Assembly (NCBI GenBank): GCA_016858145.1
Contig: JAEHOE010000030.1
Location: 310,001 to 374,000 of the forward strand
Reading direction: 5' to 3'
Length of the DNA: 64,000 bases
DNA from: Edaphochlamys debaryana
Lineage: Eukaryota > Chlorophyta > Chlorophyceae > Chlamydomonadales
This document shows, one piece after another, positions 57,101-64,000 of this stretch (position 1 is its first letter; each line of letters starts with the position of its first letter). The notes under the pieces are model-generated. The model searched no databases, was not told the DNA's origin, and saw only the letters and a list, made by a program, of their open reading frames with translations. Position numbers and translations under genes: made by a program.

Positions 57101-60100
57101 GAGCGGCTCCAGGCGGGGGTGGCCGGGGGGCAGGGCCCGCAGCCCTGGCGCATACTGCTGCTGCTGAGGGCGCAGTGCGTGCTGTACGGCAGGTGCGTAC
57201 GACACATGGCGTACGGCATGCGCTCCGGGGCCCGCGGTCAGGCTAGAGGGTATGCCCAGAGTGCCCAGCATCTCCCCAAGGCCCCGTGCTTCGGCCTTTG
57301 GGACCGGTCCCGCTCAGTCTTGGGATCCCCCTACCCCCCTCTACCCCCCCCCCCCCCCCGGACTCCTCTACCCCCTGTCAGGTACGGACCCCAGCTGGCC
57401 CCTTACAAGTACGCGGGCTACCCCCTCCTGCTGGACACCCTGAGGGGGGCCCTGGCCAGGGGGGGCACGGGCACGGGCACAGGTGCTGGGCTCGCCGCAG
57501 GGGCGGGCCCGGGCCCGGCGGGGCCCAGCGGGGCCCAGGCCCAGGCGGGCCCCGGGCCCGAGGCGGCGGCTCCCGGCAGCTTCTTCTCGGGAGAGACGCT
57601 GGAGCAGGTGGGTGATCGAAGTGGGGGGTGGGGGTGGCAGAGGGCAGGAAGCAGGGGTTGCGGGGGGGGCGGCGGAACGGATCATAAAGTGAGGGCCCCG
57701 TACGTTCCCTCTTTCCACTTATCTACACGCACCGACGCACCCGATACTTCCCACGGTCCACCATCCCCCTCTCCCCCCCAGGTCTCCGCCGCCTCCGACC
57801 TGGCATGGCTCACCGTGCGCTGCTGCCACCGCAACGCGCAGGAGCTGGGGCGGGCGGGGGGGCTGGGGGTGATGGCGGAGCTGCTGGCGAGGTGGGGGGG
57901 GGGGGGGAGGGGGGGAGGGGGGGGAACGGGAGGGCCAGGGGAGGGGAAGGGGAGCGGGGGGAGGAGCGGTAAGAGCGGCATTGGAAGGCCAAGGGCCGGC
58001 GGAGATGGGGGAGCGGGAGGTGGCCTCACTCCGGCACCCAGACCGTGCGCCCTGGCACCTAGGCTCGCCCCACACGCCGCCCCCGTAACGGGTTCGGGAT
58101 GGGCGGTATGGGCTTCGGGCTCTCGGGCTTTCGGTTCCGGTTCTAAGGCCGGCCCGGCCCCCGGCTTACACGAGCAGCCCTTCACATCCCGGGCCCGCCG
58201 GGATTCGCAACCCCTGCATTACACCGCCTGTCTTACAACCTGTCCCCCGTCTCCGCGCTTCCCCCTTCCCCCAAGGTCCCTCAGCGTCCTCCCCCTGGAC
58301 GCACCCCCCACCGCCCCCGCCGCCGCCATCGCCACCGCCGCCCTCCGCTGCCTCGCCCTCCTGGCGTCCACCCCCGACTGCCGTACAGCCCTCGCCGCAT
58401 CCCTGGGTCCGGGCCCTGCCGTACCGGATGCTGGATCCGAGTCCGTCGGATCTGGGATCCCCGGATCTGGATCTGGATCCAGGCTGGGCGCGGGGCTGTG
58501 CCGGGATCTGCTCCGCGCTACCCGGCTGGCCCGGTGCCATGCGGCGGTGGATGCGGCTTTGGTGGCGGCAGCGCAGGCGGCGGCGGCACCGGCCCTGCAG
58601 GTGGGATGGTTTAAGCAGTTTGGGGCTAGTATTGGGGTCTGGGAAGGGCTGGAGAGGGGGGAAGCAGGCAGGGGAGCGGGAGATGGCTCTTGAAGGGGGT
58701 GGGAGGGCAAGAGATCCAGCTGGGTTCCGTTGAGTGGTTAGGCGCTTCGTACCCTCGGTGCCACCGCCCGATTGCACACACACACGCCCTTGGGGAAGCC
58801 AAACCGCACCCCGACCTTTCCCTTGGCCCCCCCCCTTCAGGCGGAGCTGCTCCGGGCGGGGGCGCTGCAGGCGGCCGTGCTCCTGGCCCTGCAGTACGAT
58901 ACCACACTGCCGGATGCCGTACAGGTACGACACGGGATGGGCTGGGACGCATTTGCGCCACCCAGGCCTGCCGCAAGCCGACACCGTCGTCGACTCCCTA
59001 GGCGCCAACGCCAGGTCTTCCCACCTCGCTTCACTCAACTGCCAACGCCTCCCTCCAACTTCCTCCTCCCCCTCCTCCCCCTCCTCCCCCTCTCCCTCTC
59101 CCCCTCCCTCCCCCCTCCCCGCCTCTCAGGACTCCTTGGTTGCGCCCTTCCCCCCCGGCGCCGCCGACTCGCTCGATTCGTTCGAGGCCGGGGCCTCGGG
59201 CCCCGAGGGCCTGGGCCCGGGCGGGGCCTGCCTGGGCCTGCTGGGCCTGCCCGAGGACGCCCCCGCCCGCAGCTCCACCCCCGCGGCTCGCAGCCAACAC
59301 GCCGTGGCGGCGGCACAGGTGAGGGTGGGGGGGGGAGGGTTTGGGGAGGGGGGAGGGGGATGGGTATGAGGGGGATCTGGAGCCGAGAGAAGGCAGCCGT
59401 GTATGGGAGGGGTATGCAAAAGAAGAGGGAGGACCGCCCAACCACGCCATGAGGCACACAGACCTCCTCCTTTTCAATCCCCCTCCGCCCTCCCCCTTCC
59501 CCCTTCCCCCCAGCTGCTCTCCCGCCTTGCCGGCGCGCTGCCGCCGCCCCACGCCACCCCCCCCTGCGCCCCCGCCGCCGCCGCCCTGTCCCGCCTGCTC
59601 ACGGCCCCCCTGGCCGCCCGACTCGCGGAGCCCGACCCCCGGCCCCTGCTGGGGGTGCTGGCGGGCAGCCACGAGACGTGCCAGGTGGGGGGGTGGGAGC
59701 AGGGCGGACGGTACCAGCACGGGGCGGGGAGGTTGCCCGGTTGGCACTTGCCCATCCCTGTGGCCGTGGCATATCCTACAACCCACCCCGCCCGCCCCCT
59801 TCACCCTCAGTGGCCCCCTTCCATCTTCCCCCCTCCCCGCCCAGGTCATCTGGAACCCCGCGATGCGGGAGGAGGTGCTGTCCTTCCTGGGCTCACCCGA
59901 GGGACACGCGGGTGGGGGTGGGGGAGGGGGGCTGCAGGGGAAGACGGGCGGGCAGCGAGGTGCCCAGGGGATGGGTGACAGTCGAGAGGATGTACCAGGC
60001 AAGGGGGTTGCCTCCCAGAGGGTGGCCAGGCGGTGGCAACCAACGAAAGGGGCCCTGGAAAAGGTTTTTGCCAGGGGCGGTCAGGCGGGGGGGACCGAGC

Positions 60101-63100
60101 ACTAAGCCTGCCTTCTGGACCGCCCAGTCCGACTGCCATCCCCCACACCCCTCATGTCCCCAGACCACGGCCCGCCCTCCGGGCCCGAGGGGGCGGCTCT
60201 GGGCCAGGCGGGGGCGGTGTCGGCCTTCTCACACGCCTGCCTGGCGGGGGAGCAGGTGAGGGGGGGTAAGGGGGGAGCGTAAGCGTAAGCGTGCCGTGCC
60301 GTGAAGCGTGCTGTGAAGTGTGAGCGCGCCGTGATGCGCGGTGACACGAGTGCCTCACTCGGTTTCCTTCTCCGGCGCGTGCGGAGAAAACATCGACGCG
60401 AATTTGATCGCGGTTACGCGCGGCTAGCAGACGAGCCTGCGGCGTACGTACGTCGGGCAGCAGTCGAGTACGTCGGTTACAGGCTGTGAAGTACGTCTTT
60501 GCACTTCCCAGTATACGCCCGAATACGTCAGACGGTCACAGTCGGCGCGAGGCGTTTCGCGGCGTCTTTCGGCCTTGCACTATGCTGTTACGATGGGCAG
60601 TCGCTGAGTGTAGTTACGGCCTTGGTATGGCGAGGCTTAGTCAGGTAACGGCACAGGTTCGTGTCACTCTGCGTGGTACGTCCCGCCCCTTTGCCCCGCC
60701 TCTCCGCCCCACCACCCCTCATCCCCACGCTCCTCCCCACCTCGCACCCCCCCCCAGGTCATCGGGGGCGTGTTCGTGCGTGTGTACAACGCCAAGCCCT
60801 CGGCACTGCCGCCCGACCCCCCCGCATTCTGCAAGGCGTTGGTCAGGTGGGTGCAGCCCGCCTGCCTCCCCCGCCTCGCTCGCCTCCCCTGCCTCCCCTG
60901 CACCCGTTTGCATCCTCCCAGCTTGCATGATGAATCCTGCACCCCCTTTCTCTCCCCCCTCTTCCCCCTCCCCCCCCCTGTCAGGTACCTATTCGAGGCG
61001 CTGCTCCCCCTCCCCCCCGGTGCCCTGCCGCCGCCCCCCGCCCGCGCCCCCCTCATCTCCGCCCTGGCCGCCGCCGCCCACCTGTTGGACGCAGAGCCCC
61101 GCCTCATGGGGGTACTCGCCTCCAGATCCGCCCTGTCGCCCTTTGTAGCCTGCCTCCAGCCCGTGGCGTACGGCGCAGTGTACGGCGTCGTACCGGCGGC
61201 TGCCGTACCGCCGCCCGGCGCGATCGCAGCGGCGGCGGCGGCCGGGCCCGCGGGCGCCGGCAAGCCGCCGCCGGCTGCGAATGGGGTGGGATCCGGATCT
61301 GGGCCCGGACCTGGATCCAGCCTGATTGATCTCCTGGATTCGGACGGCCCTGGATCTGGCGCTGACGGCGGCGCAGGCATGGGCTCGGCCTCGGGGGCAG
61401 CGGCGGCGGGGGCGGTGAGCGGCGAGTCGCCTGCCGAGGTGGCGGCGTGGGCTGACCGAATGGCCCTGGCTGGGTGTGCGGTGCTGTCACGGGCGGCGCA
61501 GCACGGGGGCTGCCTCGAGGTGGGTGGGGGGGAGGAGGGAGGAGGGGGTGTAAGGGCTCCGTGGGCTGCCAAGAGGTGGGTGTACTGGAGCTCGAGTTGG
61601 GAGGGGCTGGGAGGGTTGCACGCGTGGAGCGGCGGGGCAGACAGGGGGGGGGGGCTGGCCAGCTGGAATCTCCGAGGGGTATCTCCCACCATGACTTATC
61701 CCTTCATGCTCCCCCTCATCCTCTTCCTCTCCCCTCAACCCCCCAACGACGAACCCCCCGCCAGGCCTTTGCCGACGAGCACTGCGCCCGTCTGCTGCTG
61801 TGGGGCTGCCACGCCCCCACCTCCGCCGCCTGCCTGCGGGCCCTGCTGGGGCTGCTGAGGGGGGTGGCGGGGCAACACGCGGTGGCAACAGTGTGCGCGG
61901 CACAGGTTGGGGAGGGGGAGGGGGAAGGAGGGGTTTGGGACAGGGTGGGGGACTGGTGGGGGGTGTTGGACGGGGTCAGGGTGATGTGATGGGGAGGCGT
62001 GGCGAGGGAGGCGGGCCGTACGAGGGGGTAAGAGGGTGGAAAGGGGAGTGGGGGTTTCGTGCGAGAGGCGTGCGAAGGCGCGCGCCGGCGAGCCGGGCTG
62101 CGCAGGGGACCTGTGGTGGTGGTGGAGGGCAGAGGGAGACGCCACGGCAAGACGTGGGGAAGGGTGGTACGTGCGCTGTGGGGGTGTGCGGATGGGAGGA
62201 GCGGCGAGCAGGCTGCCACCCCTCCAGCCAACCTCGTTCCCCCGCAGACCGCGCCGCCAGTCCTTCCCCCCCCCTCCCCCTCCTACATGCCATGCCATGC
62301 CACCTCCCTTACCCACCCCTCCCTGCCACCACCACACTGCATGCCCCAACCCCCACCCCGCCCTCCTTCCACCCACCCCCCCACCCCCTTCCCCCCCCCC
62401 ACACAGGGCGGCTGGCTGTACCTCCTCGATGTCATGCTGCACACAGGGCCCTGGCCCTGGCAGCAGGCGCAGCACGGCACGCCCCCAGCCCCATCACAGC
62501 AGGCGCAGCACGCGCCGCACGCCGCCGGGCCCAGCCCGGGCCCAGGAGGCCCAGGGGGTCCGGGCGATGGGCCCGGGGGCCTGCGTGCTGAGGACGAGGC
62601 CCGTGCTGAGGCTGCGGGGCTGCTGGGGCGGCTGCTGGCGCATGCGGCGTTCGGGAGCGGTGTGCGGCTGGCCATGCAGGTGGGGGGGGGGGAAGGGGGA
62701 AAGAGGGGGAGGGGGAAGGATGTGTGTTTCGTGTCAGGCCGGGGAGAAAGAGCGGCGAGGGTAAGGTGTGTGCGCCTGGCCATGCAGGTGGGGGGGGGGT
62801 GCGCGGGGGGGAGTGGTGTGTATAGGGTGCGCAGGGTCGGCGCGTGATATGTGGATGTGCAGTCGTGAGCAGGCAGGCTGCGGGGCAGAGAACCAAGCAA
62901 GGAAGCGGGGGCAGGGGCCAGCAGGGGCAGGGGCCGGCGGGGGCAGGGGCCAGCAGGGGCAGGGGTGCTGGCCATGCAGGTGGGCTTAGGGGGAGGGGGG
63001 AGCAGGGGGAGGGGGAAAGGAGGGGAGGGGGTGCAGTGGCCGGCGGCCGGTGTAGTGGGCTGTGTGTGTTCGTGCCTGAATTGGCGTGGAGAAGGCCAGA

Positions 63101-64000
63101 GGGGCAAGCGGGGCTCAGGAGAAGGCGCGTGCTTTGTCAGGACTACCCGCACCCGCCCCATCCAACCACGCGTCCCCCCCCCCGCAGCGGCTGCTCCCCC
63201 CCGGACTGGTGGCGGCGGTGGCGGAGGGCCCCCCACGGGAGGTGCTGACGGTGAGATAAAAGGGGGGAAGGAACGGGGGTGGGTCTCTGTGATGCACCAT
63301 GCCTGTCCTGTCGCCCGCCATGCCCCGCCACTCCCGGCATCCTCTCCCGCGCCTCCGCCCTGCAGCCTCACGCCCAGCACCCAAAACACACACGCCTTGC
63401 TTGCTCCTGCCGTGCTTGCTCTGCCCGCTCGCCCCCTCCTTTCCGTCGTCCACCCCCTTCACCTCCACAACAAGCTCCCCACCCACCCACCCCCACCCCA
63501 GGCTCTGGAGCAGCGGCAGGAGACGCCCGAGTGCATCTGGAACGGACACATGGCCGCAACGGCCGCCACACAGGTGGGGGGGGGAGGGGAGGGGAGGGGA
63601 GGGGAGGGGAGGGGAGGATCTCCAGAGGCGGGCCGGGAGGAAGGAGAGGGGCGGCTGCACGTACTTGTACAGCTGTGCGGTTGTACGGGACCAGCCTTGC
63701 ACGCGGCCCCCTTGGAATCCCCCCACCCCACCCCGCCCGCCCCCCCCAGGTGTCTGTCATGGCCTCAGAGCTGCGGCGGCGCCACGCCTCCCCCCCCGGG
63801 CCCCCCGGGCAGCCCCCCGTGTACGACTGGGCGCTGCCGCCGGGGGCAGCGGTGCAGGTGGGGGGGGGGGGAGGAGAAGGAGGCGGGGAGGGCGGAGGGG
63901 GGGGTCCGGACGAACGGTGCGCTCCAAAGAGCAGATGACAGCGACGAGAGGGGGGGCAGACACGGGGCTCTGGACGGGTGGTGGCAAGTCTCTTGAGGGC
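43359..64000 (+). CDS. GRV2: RME-8/GRV2-like DnaJ endosomal co-chaperone, 3' end outside window
   Basis: Homologue of animal RME-8/DNAJC13 and plant GRV2/KAM2, which recruit Hsp70 to endosomes for sorting. At least 47 exons give 2911 codons up to 63857, against about 2250-2550 residues in animals and Arabidopsis. Marker exons: 43359-43631, 43977-44042, 44256-44311, 44518-44618, 44761-44933, 45081-45204, 46355-46451, 49907-50242, 51051-51642, 52086-52228, 52359-53591, 54041-54354, 55540-55634, 56473-56624, 56836-56884, 58276-58600, 59845-59911, 60985-61519, 62407-62679, 63502-63573, 63750-63857. The N-terminus has RYVVTKHSWRGRYRRIMCIL. The IWN motifs are GLVWHAGCRQELREAL (about 1179), ELIWTHAMRR (about 1880), VIWNPAMREE (2432) and ECIWNGHM (about 2860). 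The DnaJ domain (about 1975-2045) keeps HPD at 2014-2016 (RKYHPDKNP). The extra length is Ala/Gly/Pro/Ser low-complexity sequence in exons 20, 23, 24, 35 and 42. The phases of all 47 exons agree. Confidence 0.92.
45536..45775 (+). repeat. Polypurine GGGGGA repeat in an RME-8 intron
   Basis: Almost 240 bases consist only of G and A, mostly GGGGGA units with GGGGAA variants. They begin at the donor of intron 7. This is a polypurine/polypyrimidine tract with high G-quadruplex and triplex potential. Confidence 0.9.
53592..53850 (+). repeat. Polypurine GGGGA/GGGAA repeat in an RME-8 intron
   Basis: About 260 mostly purine bases (GGGGAGGGGA, GGGAAGGGA units) start at the donor of intron 23, much like the tract at 45536. 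Confidence 0.85.
54802..54858 (+). repeat. GGGGGGCAGGGTTT tandem repeat
   Basis: About four units of a 14-base GGGGGGCAGGGTTT repeat in the intron after exon 25 of the RME-8 gene. The G-runs are regularly spaced, as in telomere-like or G-quadruplex sequences. Confidence 0.8.
56318..56358 (+). repeat. Decoy copy of the exon 30 acceptor in intron 29
   Basis: CCCCCAG followed by TCCCTGCTGGCCGGG and TGGCGCTCCGAGCTGTCCC (exon-like from 56324) copies the true exon 30 acceptor and first 34 bases (56473 on: TCCCTGCTCGCCGAG and TGGCGCTCCGAGCTGTCCC). A two-base insertion puts the copy out of frame. Confidence 0.85.
60256..60757 (+). other. RME-8 intron with unusual composition
   Basis: This intron after exon 40 lacks the G-run/C-run character of its neighbours over about 60270-60690. 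It has more A and T, repeated GTACGT/TACGTC and CGTGCCGTG motifs, and an open frame of 62 codons (60301-60489) that I do not believe is a gene. It may be an inserted sequence. Confidence 0.5.
62661..62990 (+). repeat. Repeated copies of the exon 44 donor
   Basis: The exon 44 end CGGCTGGCCATGCAG and its donor GTGGGGGGG at 62680 recur in the intron as CGCCTGGCCATGCAG plus GTGGGGGGG (donor at about 62789) and GTGCTGGCCATGCAG plus GTGGGCTTA (donor at about 62980). CAGGGGC(A/C)(A/G)G units at about 62912-62965 lie between them. Confidence 0.85.

Noticed and set aside
56735..58693. 652-codon open frame
   Set aside because: It reads through several clear GT-AG introns of the RME-8 gene; the exons inside it are assigned to that gene.
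60301..60489. 62-codon open frame in an RME-8 intron
   Set aside because: Lies wholly inside an intron, with no family motif and no evidence of its own promoter.
1..64000. CRISPR arrays, bacterial operons, rRNA genes, viral or transposase genes
   Set aside because: None seen. The repeats lack regular spacers, and the gene structures are eukaryotic.

Overview
The window looks like nuclear DNA of a chlamydomonadalean (volvocine-type) green alga. It is very GC-rich. The genes have many short exons with GT-AG (occasionally GC-AG) introns, and coding third positions are almost all G or C. TGTAA poly(A)-type signals occur. The gene families also fit: secreted SRCR proteins with Ser-Pro linkers, a MYND-type protein, an algal ankyrin fragment, and a plastid-type protein of cyanobacterial look. 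There is no sign of bacterial operons, CRISPR arrays, rRNA or convincing tRNA genes. No database search was possible; family names rest on motifs that can be seen in the translations.

Layout. 1-3.9 kb is mostly non-coding, with a cluster of ATTAAT-centred palindromes and one weak minus-strand exon. 3.9-5.4 kb (-) is a three-exon Musashi/hnRNP-like protein with two RRMs. Its promoter plus first exon is copied almost perfectly 2.47 kb away (7.76-8.24 kb), between two older direct repeats. 10.0-18.2 kb (+) is a 21-exon gene for a degenerate sigma54-activator-type AAA+ domain fused to a NosR/CcoG-like polytopic [4Fe-4S] membrane domain, behind a transit-like N-terminus. 19.5-23.7 kb (+) is an 11-exon extended SDR (dihydroflavonol reductase/cinnamoyl-CoA reductase-like). 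Its TATA-containing promoter has a diverged upstream copy that drives a 56-codon transit-peptide-like ORF. 24.5-32.2 kb is a 3.6 kb tandem duplication, each copy holding an intact 9-exon secreted SRCR-domain gene. 32.9-36.1 kb (-) is a MYND-like protein whose frame is broken by a 13-bp tandem duplication. 36.1-43.3 kb is repeat-rich and gene-poor, with a coiled-coil ORF and a broken ankyrin-type gene. 43.4 kb to the window edge (+) is a very large RME-8/GRV2 (DNAJC13) gene with at least 47 exons, four IWN motifs and a DnaJ domain; its 3' end is outside.

I inferred exon structures by matching GT/GC-AG sites to reading phase. In all complete models the phases agree across every junction, except at the 13-bp duplication in the MYND gene. 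The genes are functionally unrelated, as is normal for a eukaryotic chromosome. The theme that ties the window together is local duplication: whole genes, promoters with first exons, and small copies of splice junctions inside introns.
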